The notes beneath the pieces were generated by a model. That model worked only from the letters and a program-made list of their open reading frames with translations. It searched no databases and was not told where the DNA came from. From Clostridiales bacterium (GTDB lineage: Bacteria > Bacillota > Clostridia > Oscillospirales > QAMX01): DNA of 18,515 nt. Both the position numbers and the translations under genes were made by a program. Location: the NCBI GenBank assembly GCA_003149835.1, contig QAMX01000096.1, positions 10,309 through 28,823 of the forward strand, read 5' to 3'. How positions within the stretch are numbered: position 1 is the stretch's first letter; every line of letters starts with the position of its first letter. Of this stretch, positions 1 through 7,510 are shown piece after piece.

Positions 1-325
1 CGGAACGTCACACAGAATCCCAAAACGTTCTGTTCTGCCCGTAGGGGCGCACCTGTGTGTGCGCCCGCCCCGCCGCCGTGCGAAACCCTTTCCGCGGGCG
101 GACACGCAGGTCCGCCCCTACGGTCGACCGGAACGTCATATAAAACCCCAAAAACGTTTGACTCCGCCGTACGGGTGGTTGGCGCGTTTCACGGAATGCC
201 AAAAAAACGTTCCATTGTGCCCGTGCAAATGACCGACACGTTTCGAAAAATCCCAAAAACGTTCCATTGTGCCCGTGCGGGTGGTTGGAACGTTTCATAG
301 AATCAGAAAACGATCCGTTCTACCC
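1..325. repeat. Array of about five diverged ~52-bp tandem units
   Basis: Five related units can be aligned by eye. Their AACGT-like starts lie near 4, 132, 185, 239 and 289, and each is followed about 18-22 bases later by a CCAAAAACGTT-like block and then a CCCGT-rich tail. Successive CGT anchors are 51, 54 and 52 bases apart for the last four units. The first interval is 128, because a separate palindromic element (39-123) sits inside the array. Each unit therefore carries two opposed AACGT/ACGTT half-sites. The array probably continues past the left edge of the window. Short open frames across it are low-complexity products of the repeat, not genes. The function is unknown. Confidence 0.6.
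39..123. repeat. GC-rich palindromic dispersed element (full copy)
   Basis: The element begins with CCGTAGGGGCG (39-49) and ends with the exact inverse CGCCCCTACGG (113-123). The next segments, GTGTGCGCCCGC on the left and GCGGGCGGACACGCAGG on the right, are also imperfect inverses, so about 30 bases at each end can pair around a short centre. It interrupts the ~52-bp tandem array. Related half copies occur at 323-366 and, inverted, at 16951-16980. It resembles the small palindromic intergenic repeats common in clostridial genomes and encodes nothing. Confidence 0.65.
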
Positions 326-366
326 GTAGGGGCGCACCTATGTGTGCGCCCGCCCCGCCGCGCGGG
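323..366 (+). repeat. Half copy of the palindromic dispersed element
   Basis: This repeats the left half of the 39-123 element nearly exactly (CCCGTAGGGGCGCACC, then TGTGTGCGCCCGCCCCGCCG), differing at one visible base (CTATG for CTGTG). The inverted right half is missing. It directly follows the last tandem unit and lies downstream of pyruvate kinase. Confidence 0.6.
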
Positions 367-382
367 CTTCCGCACAGAACAG

Positions 383-431
383 CGGCGGCGAAAAGCGCGG
401 CCAAGCAAAGCGCCGCAGCTTTTCGCCGCCG
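383..431 (-). terminator. Candidate stem-loop downstream of pyruvate kinase
   Basis: A perfect 13-bp inverted repeat (CGGCGGCGAAAAG at 383-395 and CTTTTCGCCGCCG at 419-431) lies 26 bases past the pyk stop. A smaller hairpin (CCGCC/GGCGG, 438-453) lies between them. On the minus strand no U-run follows the stem, so intrinsic termination is uncertain. It may instead protect the 3' end or act with a factor. Confidence 0.35.
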
Positions 432-456
432 TCCTGACCGCCCTGCAAGGCGGCTG

Positions 457-1869
457 TCAGAGCGTTTCAAGCTTAATGAGGTTGGTATTGCCCGATCTTC
501 CGTTCGGCAGACCGCCGGTGATGACAATGTTGTCGCCCTTCTCGGCCATGCCGGAGTTTTTGGCGGCGATGATCGCGTGGTAAAAAAGCACGTCGGTGGA
601 CTGAAACTCCTCGCTCATCACCGGCTGGACGCCCCATGACAGCGCCAGCTTGCGCCATACCTTCTCCTCGGTCGTCATGCCGATGATCGGCTTGGGCGAG
701 CGGAAGCGGGAGACCATGCGCGCCGTCGCGCCGCTGCGCGTGCAGACGACGATGAGACGCGCGTCGATATCAATCGAGAGCGCGGCCGTCGAATGCGAAA
801 CCGCGTCGATGGTGTTGCGGATTTTGAAATTGGAGTTTCGGAACCGCTTGGCATAGTCGATATCCTTCTCCGTTTCTTCGGCAATTCGGCTCATCGCCTC
901 GACCGCCGCGACCGGATAGCGCCCCATGGCCGTCTCGCCGGAGAGCATAATCGCGCTGGTTCCGTCGTAGACGGCGTTGGCCACGTCGGAGATCTCGGCG
1001 CGCGTCGGGCGCGGCTTCTCGATCATCGATTCGAGCATCTCCGTCGCCGTGATGACGCGCTTGCCGCGGAAGCGGCAGGCGGTAATCAGGTGCTTCTGGA
1101 TCGCCGGCAGCTCTTCAAAGGGGATCTCCACGCCCATGTCGCCGCGCGCGACCATGATCCCGTCGCTGTGCTCAATGATCTCCTCGATGTTGTCGACGCC
1201 CGAGCGGTTTTCGATCTTGGCGATGAGATCGATGTGTTCGCCGCCGTTAGAGTCCAGGAATTCACGGACGTTCACCAGATCCTGCTTGCAGGACACAAAC
1301 GAGCAGGCGATGAAATCCACGTCCTGCTGAATGCCGAACAGCAGATCGGCCTTGTCCTGCTCGCTCAGGTAATCCTGTTTGAGCACCTTGTTTGGAAAGC
1401 TCATGCTCTTGCGGTCGGACAGCTCGCCGCCGATCAGCACGCGGCAGACCACGTCCGCTCCCGCCAGCTCCGTGACCTCGAAGATCACAAGGCCGTTATT
1501 GAGCAGAATCCTGTCGCCCGGCCGCAGCTCTTCGGCCAAATGCTTATACGACACCGACACGCGCCGCTCGTCGCCCTCGATTTCGTCGGCGGTAAAGGCA
1601 AACGTGTCGCCGTCGTTGAGCGTCACCTTATGCTCCCGGAACGTCTTGATCCGGTACTCCGGCCCTTTTGTATCCAGCATCAGCGCGATCGGCGCGTTCA
1701 GCTTTTCCCGCACCTTCCGCACCAGCGCCATGCGCCCGGCGTGCTCCTCGTGCGTCCCGTGAGAAAAATTGAACCGCGCCACGTTCATCCCCGCGCGCAC
1801 CATTTTCGTCAGCGTCTCCTCATCAGAGCAGGCGGGACCCATCGTACAGATGATTTTGGTTTTTTTCAT
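457..1869 (-). CDS. pyk: Pyruvate kinase
   Basis: This enzyme converts phosphoenolpyruvate and ADP to pyruvate and ATP, the last step of glycolysis, in the cytoplasm. From the chosen ATG the protein is 470 residues, the length of the compact bacterial form without an added PEP-utiliser domain. Visible family motifs are KTKIICTMGPA (3-13), RFNFSHG (32-38), LDTKGPEYR (65-73), the active-site signature LIAKIENRSGV (215-225) with its catalytic Lys218, and MLESMIEKPRPTRAE to MLSGETA (278-314). Glu71 in the GPE motif is the residue associated with K+-dependent enzymes. The C-terminal domain has TRSGATA (377-383). The frame is open to 1992, but that lies inside the promoter. ATG 1869 matches the usual family N terminus and has GGAG 12 bases upstream. 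ATG 1887, with GGGG 7 bases upstream, is the alternative (476 residues). Confidence 0.96.
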   Translation of the reverse strand: MKKTKIICTMGPACSDEETLTKMVRAGMNVARFNFSHGTHEEHAGRMALVRKVREKLNAPIALMLDTKGPEYRIKTFREHKVTLNDGDTFAFTADEIEGDERRVSVSYKHLAEELRPGDRILLNNGLVIFEVTELAGADVVCRVLIGGELSDRKSMSFPNKVLKQDYLSEQDKADLLFGIQQDVDFIACSFVSCKQDLVNVREFLDSNGGEHIDLIAKIENRSGVDNIEEIIEHSDGIMVARGDMGVEIPFEELPAIQKHLITACRFRGKRVITATEMLESMIEKPRPTRAEISDVANAVYDGTSAIMLSGETAMGRYPVAAVEAMSRIAEETEKDIDYAKRFRNSNFKIRNTIDAVSHSTAALSIDIDARLIVVCTRSGATARMVSRFRSPKPIIGMTTEEKVWRKLALSWGVQPVMSEEFQSTDVLFYHAIIAAKNSGMAEKGDNIVITGGLPNGRSGNTNLIKLETL

Positions 1870-1982
1870 ATTTTTTCGACACTCCATGTTATTTCCCCAT
1901 TTTTGCTGTCGAATCGTAAAGAATCTCTCGCCGTTCTCATCGCAAAAACGCCAAATCGGCCATATTAAAATCAATCGAGTAC

Positions 1983-2011
1983 ATAATACCACACTTTATT
2001 GTTTTTTTCAA
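1983..2011 (-). promoter_or_regulatory. Sigma-A promoter of pyk
   Basis: Read on the minus strand this is TTGAAA (2011-2006), a 17-base spacer, then TATTAT (1988-1983). Transcription should start near 1976, giving a leader of about 105 bases to ATG 1869. This position rules out the upstream in-frame start at 1992. Confidence 0.75.
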
Positions 2012-2031
2012 GAGGCAGCGGGGCATTCAGC

Positions 2032-2073
2032 AAAAGAAACCGGCGCGCTCCTCAGAGGCGCGCCGGTTTCTTT
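2032..2073 (-). terminator. Intrinsic terminator of the SLH surface-protein gene
   Basis: A perfect 16-bp inverted repeat (AAAGAAACCGGCGCGC at 2033-2048 and its inverse at 2058-2073) surrounds a 9-base loop. On the minus strand the stem ends in TTTCTTTT. It lies 35 bases past the stop at 2108. A smaller hairpin (GCGCCG/CGGCGC, 2081-2099) lies between the stop and this stem. It separates the surface-protein gene from the pyk promoter, which starts about 20 bases further on. Confidence 0.85.
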
Positions 2074-2107
2074 GCTCTCCGCGCCGTTCTTCACGGCGCC
2101 GGATGGG

Positions 2108-5100
2108 TTATTTCAGAATTTTTTCCGCATAGCGGCGGATCAGCGCCGCCGCTTCGGAGCGCATCGCTTCGCCTTTCGGTTCCAGCGCCATGCCGCCGCG
2201 GCCCTCGATTAAGCCCGAGGCGACCGCCCACTCCATCGCGTCTTCGGCGTAGGGGGCGATTTCATCCGCATCCTTGTATGCCGCGAGATCGGTCCGGGCC
2301 GATGTATCGCACTGCCTCAGCGCGGCGTAGCGGCAGAAAATCAGCACCATCTGCTCGCGCGTGATCAGATCATCCGGTCCGAAACGGCCGCTGCCGTCGC
2401 CGTAACCGAGGACGATGCCCTCGGCGGCCGCCCAATCGACCGCGTCTGTATACCACGCGCCGGACGCGAGATCGGTAAAGGACGCCTTGGGGGAGCCCGC
2501 CGGGTTTCCTTCCATATTCCAGAGCATCTGAACGATCATCGCGCGCGTCAGCAGCAGGTCGGGCTCGAACCGGTCTCCGCCCGTGCCCTCCATCACGCCG
2601 CTGCGGAAGACGTACATCACGTCGTCATAGAACCAGTCGTCCTTGTCCACGTCGCTGAACGGATTGGTCGCAAACGCCGCGTCTATCGCAACCGCCCCGG
2701 CAGGCATGACAAACCGATATTTTCCGTCGGCTTCGGTCACTTCGATCGCCTTGCCGTCGGCTCCGGTCACGGTGATTTCGCTCAGCCAGTAGTTCTCCAA
2801 GGGTATGGCGGTGATCTCCACCAACGTCCCCGCCGCGGCCCTGTTGACCGAAACGGTCACGGAACCGTTTTGCATCTCTTGAATGGATATGGGGTAAGTG
2901 ACGACGACTCCGCCCGGTGTATTGGCGCTCCATTGGGCGGTCAGGACGGCGTCGGCATCCCCTACGGTATAAGCCGCTCCGCCGCTGTAAATCTGGCCGT
3001 CGCCGTCTTGCCAGCCTTTAAAGGAGTATCCGGCACGGCTGGGGACAGGCAGGTCAAAGCTGTCGCCTGCGGCCCGCTGTTCATATACGATATCGGCGGA
3101 ATATCCCGTTTTCAACGTGACCGTAAGCGTACCGGTTCCCACCGGCACCTTCAAATCGCGCACGACGCCGCCGGCTCCGGCCGCCGCAACGGCCTCTTGC
3201 AGGGTGTCATAGAAAGCCATGTTCCACTGGTCGATTACGACGGCGGCCGCCGGGGCCAAATCATCCTCGTCGATGTCCGCCTGGCTTCTGGCGGGGAAGA
3301 TCATGTCGGTTGCGTTGACCGTATCTCCCAACGGGCCGAGCGCAATGCTGGCGTAATTGGGATCGCTCAGGTAATTGCCGGTGAAATCCAGCTCCTCATC
3401 GTCTTTTTCAAGGTAATAGATCCCCATGGCGGCGTTATTCAGATTGTCGGTGTCCATCACGTTGTCTGTGACCGTCACGGAGACGTTTTCGCTGTAATAC
3501 GCTCCGCCGTTGTTCTTCGGCGCCTCTATGTGGATAAAGCGCTGCTGCCGAACGGCGGGGTCGGAATCCCGGAAGCTGTTGCCGCGAATGACAATCCGGC
3601 TGCCTGCCTCCGGCGTGATCTGAATGGCGTCCCAGTCCACGTTGTCAAAGGTACAGCCGGTGACGCTGATCTCGCCGGTCAGGCGGGAGGCATAGATCGC
3701 GGAGAGCTTGTTCTGGATGTTGTTGATGTCTTGAAAGACGACGTTCTGAACCGTCCCGCCGCTTTTGTCGAAATGGACGGTGATGTTGCCGCTGAGAATG
3801 TGGTTTTCACCCGTCTCCGGGTCTTTGCCGTCCAGAACCGCGCCCGCGGGCAGCTTCACATCCAATACATTCGAGCGGTCTGCGTTGTGAACGTCGGCCA
3901 GCAGAAGAATGGTTTCTCCCGGCTGCACGGCGTTGACGGCGGCGAGCAGCGTTTTGTATTCCTGATCGTTGATCTTTGCGACAGCGGGCGCGCTCTCAGC
4001 GACAACGCCGTAGCTGCCGCTGCCGTTATCGACCGGTTCAAAACCCTCGGCGCAGAGCGATTCCTCCACCGCGGCGGCAAAAATACCGCCGGAGACCTTC
4101 ACCGGCGTACCGGTCGCGGCAGACAGCTTATCCTTGAAATTGCCGCCTGAAATTTCGACCGGGCCGCTGAGATCCGCGGAAATATCCGTCTTCCCGCCGC
4201 TGGTCACCTTGTTTTCAAACGTGCCGCCTTCGATCTGAATCGTACCCGTACCGCCGTTTCCAAAAAACGCGTTGTTGTTCGGCACATTCCGCGTAAAGAC
4301 GCCGCCGCGAATGACGACAGAGCCTTCTCCCGAGGTATAAACCATGCGATAGGAGGTGCCTGCGCCGCCGTTCCCCAGCGTGTATGTGCCGCCGTTGACG
4401 GTCAGAACGCCGCCGTCGGAAGCGATCGCGCCGTTCATCCTGCCGTATACGGTGGCGTTGTTGATCGTCATAACGGCTTCGCCCGAACCGCCGCCGTTGG
4501 CGATGGCGTAAGCATAGCCGCCATTCACATAGTTATCGCAGGCCGTAAAGAAGCCTCCGTTGATGGTCGCCGTGCCGAAGTTGCGCAGGGCGTTGCCGCG
4601 CTGCACCAAGTTAGCGTCCGTGCGGTCGGTATTTTCATCGCCGAAGGTTCCGCCGTTAATGGTCAGGACGCCGTAGTTTTCAACGGCATGACGGCCCTGA
4701 TCCTCGACATTGGTGGTATAAATGGCGCCGGTTTTCGCCGCGCTGCTGTCGTTGATCGTCAGATCGCCCTGGTTTTTGATAAAGGCGTCTTGATTGACGC
4801 CGATCAGCCGGCAGCCGTTCAGATCCAGCGTGACCGTCATGCCCTCGGGAATTCCAATGTACTGGCCCTCGGTGCCCGTAACATCCGCCAAAAGGACGAG
4901 CTCCACCGTCCGGCCGGCCTCAGCCTCCCGAACCGCGGCTTCCAGCGCGCCTGTCAGCGACGCATAGCGCGTTCCGTTCACTTCGGCCAGGAACAGATCG
5001 ACAATGGCGTCAAAGATCTCTTCCTCACTTTTCGCCTCTCCGCCTACCGTCCATGTGTTGCCCTGGACGGAAACCGCGGCGTCGGCCGCCAGACCGCCGG

Positions 5101-6022
5101 CTTTGATCAGCTCGCCGCCGTCGTCTTCAACGTCCGTAAAGCTGTTGCCGGAAATCGTGACAACGCTGCCCTCCCCGATATGGCCGAACCGGATCGCGCG
5201 GTCGTTTCCGTTAGCGATATCGTTGTTCTCGATGACAATTTGACCCTTGCTGGGGCAGGGGGTTCCGCCTAAGGAGCCGTCCTGTACGGCGATGGCGTTA
5301 TGCCCCAGTCCGTCGAAGGAGCTTTCCCGCACCGTTATGCCGTCGACCGCCTGCACATAGACGCCCTGGAAGGCCGTCTGCACCGCGCAGTTTTCAATGA
5401 CGAAATTTTTCAGCGGGTTGGTCGTGTTGCCCACATGGAGCAGCTTGTTGCGCAGGTTGTTGACCGACGAGTCGTTCCCCGTATAGCTGCAATTTCTGAT
5501 GGTAAATCCGTCGATCTCGCAGAAAGGCGCGGAATCGGCGCCGATATAGACAGACTTTGTAAAGTGAATGTTTTCCAGCGTGAGATTGCTGATCTCCCAG
5601 TAGCTGTAATAGCTGTTGGCCGTGCCGTTGAGCGGCTCTCCGTTCACAGGATGGGTGCCCTCGCCGTAAATATGGCCCGTAGCGATATCCAGACCGTCTA
5701 TCACCGTCTTTTCCGAGCCCTCGGCGCCTCTGATGGTGACGTCCGTTAAGCTCCGGTGCAAATGCATCGGACCGCTTTCCGCGCTGTTGCTGCTTTCCTC
5801 GGTCTGCCGCAGCGCGCCGGCTCCCAGCTCGCCGGCGGCCAGCTGAATGACATCGCCGTCGCGCGCCGCGTCCAGAGCCTCTTGGAGAGTCTCATACGGT
5901 GTCTGCACGCCGCCGCGCGTAATGGTGGCCGCGACGGGGCCGTCCGACGCCAGCGCAGCGACGGGCAGCACGCACAGCAGCGCCGTCAGCACGGCCAAAA
6001 CCGATAGTATACGCCTTTTCAT
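2108..6022 (-). CDS. Secreted beta-helix-type surface protein with three C-terminal SLH modules
   Basis: This is a 1304-residue exported protein. Residues 1-25 form a signal peptide (MKRRI, a hydrophobic core, then AALA before Ser26). Four segments begin with the TLQEAL/LLAAV pattern typical of parallel beta-helix regions (about 43-62, 354-380, 689-711, 938-950). The stretches between them are rich in short N/G/V/I repeats such as GVLTINGGTF, TATINGGFF and VLTVNGGTY. Residues about 970-1032 match an InlB/Flg_new-type repeat (AGYSFKGW to LTAQW). Three SLH modules (about 1121-1172, 1180-1235, 1246-1300) should bind secondary cell-wall polymer. No catalytic site was recognised, so an adhesin, structural or glycan-binding role is an inference. 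ATG 6022 was chosen because AGGAGG lies 7 bases upstream and the signal peptide starts there, although the frame stays open to 6187. It is transcribed alone. Confidence 0.9.
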   Translation of the reverse strand: MKRRILSVLAVLTALLCVLPVAALASDGPVAATITRGGVQTPYETLQEALDAARDGDVIQLAAGELGAGALRQTEESSNSAESGPMHLHRSLTDVTIRGAEGSEKTVIDGLDIATGHIYGEGTHPVNGEPLNGTANSYYSYWEISNLTLENIHFTKSVYIGADSAPFCEIDGFTIRNCSYTGNDSSVNNLRNKLLHVGNTTNPLKNFVIENCAVQTAFQGVYVQAVDGITVRESSFDGLGHNAIAVQDGSLGGTPCPSKGQIVIENNDIANGNDRAIRFGHIGEGSVVTISGNSFTDVEDDGGELIKAGGLAADAAVSVQGNTWTVGGEAKSEEEIFDAIVDLFLAEVNGTRYASLTGALEAAVREAEAGRTVELVLLADVTGTEGQYIGIPEGMTVTLDLNGCRLIGVNQDAFIKNQGDLTINDSSAAKTGAIYTTNVEDQGRHAVENYGVLTINGGTFGDENTDRTDANLVQRGNALRNFGTATINGGFFTACDNYVNGGYAYAIANGGGSGEAVMTINNATVYGRMNGAIASDGGVLTVNGGTYTLGNGGAGTSYRMVYTSGEGSVVIRGGVFTRNVPNNNAFFGNGGTGTIQIEGGTFENKVTSGGKTDISADLSGPVEISGGNFKDKLSAATGTPVKVSGGIFAAAVEESLCAEGFEPVDNGSGSYGVVAESAPAVAKINDQEYKTLLAAVNAVQPGETILLLADVHNADRSNVLDVKLPAGAVLDGKDPETGENHILSGNITVHFDKSGGTVQNVVFQDINNIQNKLSAIYASRLTGEISVTGCTFDNVDWDAIQITPEAGSRIVIRGNSFRDSDPAVRQQRFIHIEAPKNNGGAYYSENVSVTVTDNVMDTDNLNNAAMGIYYLEKDDEELDFTGNYLSDPNYASIALGPLGDTVNATDMIFPARSQADIDEDDLAPAAAVVIDQWNMAFYDTLQEAVAAAGAGGVVRDLKVPVGTGTLTVTLKTGYSADIVYEQRAAGDSFDLPVPSRAGYSFKGWQDGDGQIYSGGAAYTVGDADAVLTAQWSANTPGGVVVTYPISIQEMQNGSVTVSVNRAAAGTLVEITAIPLENYWLSEITVTGADGKAIEVTEADGKYRFVMPAGAVAIDAAFATNPFSDVDKDDWFYDDVMYVFRSGVMEGTGGDRFEPDLLLTRAMIVQMLWNMEGNPAGSPKASFTDLASGAWYTDAVDWAAAEGIVLGYGDGSGRFGPDDLITREQMVLIFCRYAALRQCDTSARTDLAAYKDADEIAPYAEDAMEWAVASGLIEGRGGMALEPKGEAMRSEAAALIRRYAEKILK

Positions 6023-6080
6023 ATTCCTTCCTCCTGATATTTGGATATTCAGATCCTCTTTTGCGGATCGGTATCGCCTT

Positions 6081-6118
6081 AAAACGACATGGGCCGCTTC
6101 GCTGCGGCGTCCGGTTTT
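6081..6118 (-). promoter_or_regulatory. Possible stem-loop in the leader of the SLH gene
   Basis: Three stacked inverse segments can pair: AAAAC (6081-6085) with GTTTT (6114-6118), GAC with GTC, and GCCGC (6093-6097) with GCGGC (6104-6108), with small bulges between them. It lies in the roughly 220-base untranslated leader, 60 bases before the ribosome binding site. I do not recognise it as a known riboswitch class. Confidence 0.25.
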
Positions 6119-6248
6119 CAGCATAGACATGCTCCGGTTTTTTTGGTTTTTCCGCCCGTTCAGCCGTCGAATGCGCGCGTTACACATTTCAGTGTTATTC
6201 GGTGTTAAAATGAAACATGAAATATTTTTAGCGACGCTTCATCGGTAA

Positions 6249-6278
6249 ATAATAATTTTTTATTATGCCGCAGTTCAA
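6249..6278 (-). promoter_or_regulatory. Candidate promoter of the SLH gene
   Basis: On the minus strand this is TTGAAC (6278-6273), an 18-base spacer, then TATTAT (6254-6249). It would give a leader of about 220 bases. The surroundings are AT-rich, so chance matches are likely and another start is possible. Confidence 0.4.
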
Positions 6279-6577
6279 GGTCCAAAAGCTTTTTATTTAT
6301 TATAATCGCGCCCATCTTCCGTGTCAAATCCCGTATGTTGCGAAAAAAGTTGATTTTTTCGTCGCTTTTTGCAATAAATGAAAGTTTACCCCCCCCCCCG
6401 TATTTTTATATTTTTTTATATTTTTTTGTTCATCTCTATTTGTCGTTTTTATTCTTTATTCGTCGTACGGGCGGGGGTTTTTGTGCGGGCGGGCAATCGT
6501 TGGCGCCGTGCTGCGGCATACTGCCGGCCCGCAGATCATATAGTGGATATAGCGCCCGGTCCGCCGATACAAAATCC
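6279..6577. other. AT-rich divergent spacer with an 11-C tract
   Basis: This lies between the divergent SLH gene and the flavoprotein gene. No gene is supported: the open frames here are low-complexity translations of T-rich DNA without ribosome binding sites. Visible structure includes an uninterrupted run of 11 C (6389-6399), T/A-rich tracts on its right (6401-6430), and an AT hairpin (CGAAAAAA at 6341-6348 with TTTTTTCG at 6354-6361). Confidence 0.6.
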
Positions 6578-6606
6578 GTGCAAACGGCCGGTGAATGTGG
6601 TATAAT
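6578..6606 (+). promoter_or_regulatory. Extended -10 promoter of the flavoprotein gene
   Basis: TATAAT (6601-6606) is preceded by TG one base upstream, giving the extended -10 form TGGTATAAT. The -35 at 17 bases is GTGCAA, a weak match, as is common for extended -10 promoters. Transcription should start near 6613. The leader then contains a hairpin (CCGTTCCC at 6644-6651 with GGGAACGG at 6656-6663). Confidence 0.65.
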
Positions 6607-6707
6607 ATTTTTGACTGTAACCCTGTGTCCCGCTCCGCCTTAGCCGTTCCCAGCCGGGAACGGAGCGGCGGCCGGAATCCAGACAAATTGATTGGAGGAA
6701 CGAAACG

Positions 6708-7331
6708 ATGAAGGTTTTGCTGATTAACGGCAGTCCGCACGAGCGGGGCTGTACCTATACCGCGCTGTCCGAGGTCGCCGCAGCGCTTGAACGCGAGGGA
6801 GTCGGAACGGAAATCGTCCACATCGGCGGCGGCGCCATCGCCGGCTGTTCCGGCTGCGGCGGCTGCCGAAAGGGCGGCGGCTGTATTCACCAAAACGACA
6901 GCGTCAACCGGATTTCGCAGAAAGCCATGGAGAGCGACGGCTTCGTCATCGGCTCGCCCGTCCACTATGCGGCCGCCTCCGGCGCGCTTACCGCGCTGCT
7001 CGACCGCTGCTTCTATTCCAACAGCGCGGCCTTTGCGTATAAGCCCGCGGCCTGCGTGCTCTCGTGCCGCCGCGCCGGGGCGACGGCGGCGTTTGAACAG
7101 CTCAACAAGTATTTTACGATCTCAAATATGCCCGTGGTTTCCTCCAATTATTGGAACATGGTGCACGGCAACACGCCCGAAGAGGTCCGTCAGGATCTCG
7201 AAGGCATGCAGATCATGCGCATCCTCGGCAGAAACATGGCGTGGCTGCTCAAATGTATCGACGCAGGCAAGCAAAACGGCGTCGGCCGCCCGGAGAGCGA
7301 GCCGAAAATCAGGACGAATTTCATCCGCTGA
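6708..7331 (+). CDS. Flavodoxin-fold NAD(P)H-dependent FMN reductase-like protein
   Basis: The 207-residue protein starts with the flavodoxin-like strand and phosphate loop MKVLLINGSP (1-10) followed by GCTYTAL. It also has the second flavin-contact segment GSPVHYAAASGALTALLDR (82-100). This places it in the NADPH-dependent FMN reductase/iron-sulfur flavoprotein superfamily of cytoplasmic redox enzymes. A Cys cluster, C47-x2-C50-x2-C53-x5-C59, lies between these motifs. Many homologs have such a cluster, but whether it binds a metal centre here is unknown. ATG 6708 has GGAGG 9 bases upstream. It is a single-gene transcript between its own promoter and a bidirectional terminator. The physiological substrate is not predictable. 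Confidence 0.88.
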   Translation: MKVLLINGSPHERGCTYTALSEVAAALEREGVGTEIVHIGGGAIAGCSGCGGCRKGGGCIHQNDSVNRISQKAMESDGFVIGSPVHYAAASGALTALLDRCFYSNSAAFAYKPAACVLSCRRAGATAAFEQLNKYFTISNMPVVSSNYWNMVHGNTPEEVRQDLEGMQIMRILGRNMAWLLKCIDAGKQNGVGRPESEPKIRTNFIR

Positions 7332-7419
7332 GCCGCGCCGTCCGGCGCGCCGGAGCGGAGCGGCGGGACGGAGACGGCCGCCGCGGCAGCTTCACGCCAT
7401 CTGCCTAAAACAGAAAGCA

Positions 7420-7458
7420 AAAACGCGCCGGGGAAAGCGCTTTTCCCCGGCGCGTTTT
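7420..7458. terminator. Bidirectional intrinsic terminator
   Basis: A perfect 17-bp inverted repeat (AAAACGCGCCGGGGAAA at 7420-7436 and its inverse at 7442-7458) has a 5-base loop. T-runs occur at the 3' side in both directions. It separates the converging flavoprotein (plus) and HD-domain (minus) genes and can serve both. Confidence 0.85.
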
Positions 7459-7510
7459 CTGATTTTATTGTTATCTGCCGCCGCCAACGAGACGACGCCC
7501 GCAGAACCGC

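Noticed and set aside
8..300. Short open frames in both directions across the left repeats.
   Set aside because: They translate repeat DNA, lack ribosome binding sites and have low-complexity composition.
1..325. CRISPR array.
   Set aside because: The whole unit repeats with substitutions and variable spacing; there is no constant repeat alternating with unique spacers and no cas gene.
1870..1992. Pyruvate kinase starting at 1992.
   Set aside because: That start lies upstream of the -10 box of the pyk promoter, and the added residues do not resemble the family.
6023..6187. Cyclic-di-GMP (GEMM) riboswitch in the leader of the SLH gene.
   Set aside because: A GGACGC-like string is present, but the expected GNRA hairpin between the AAACC and GGGACGC segments is missing.
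6335..6643. Open frame with hydrophobic residues in the divergent spacer.
   Set aside because: The hydrophobic run comes from T-rich DNA and the Pro run from the C tract; there is no ribosome binding site, and it overlaps the flavoprotein promoter.
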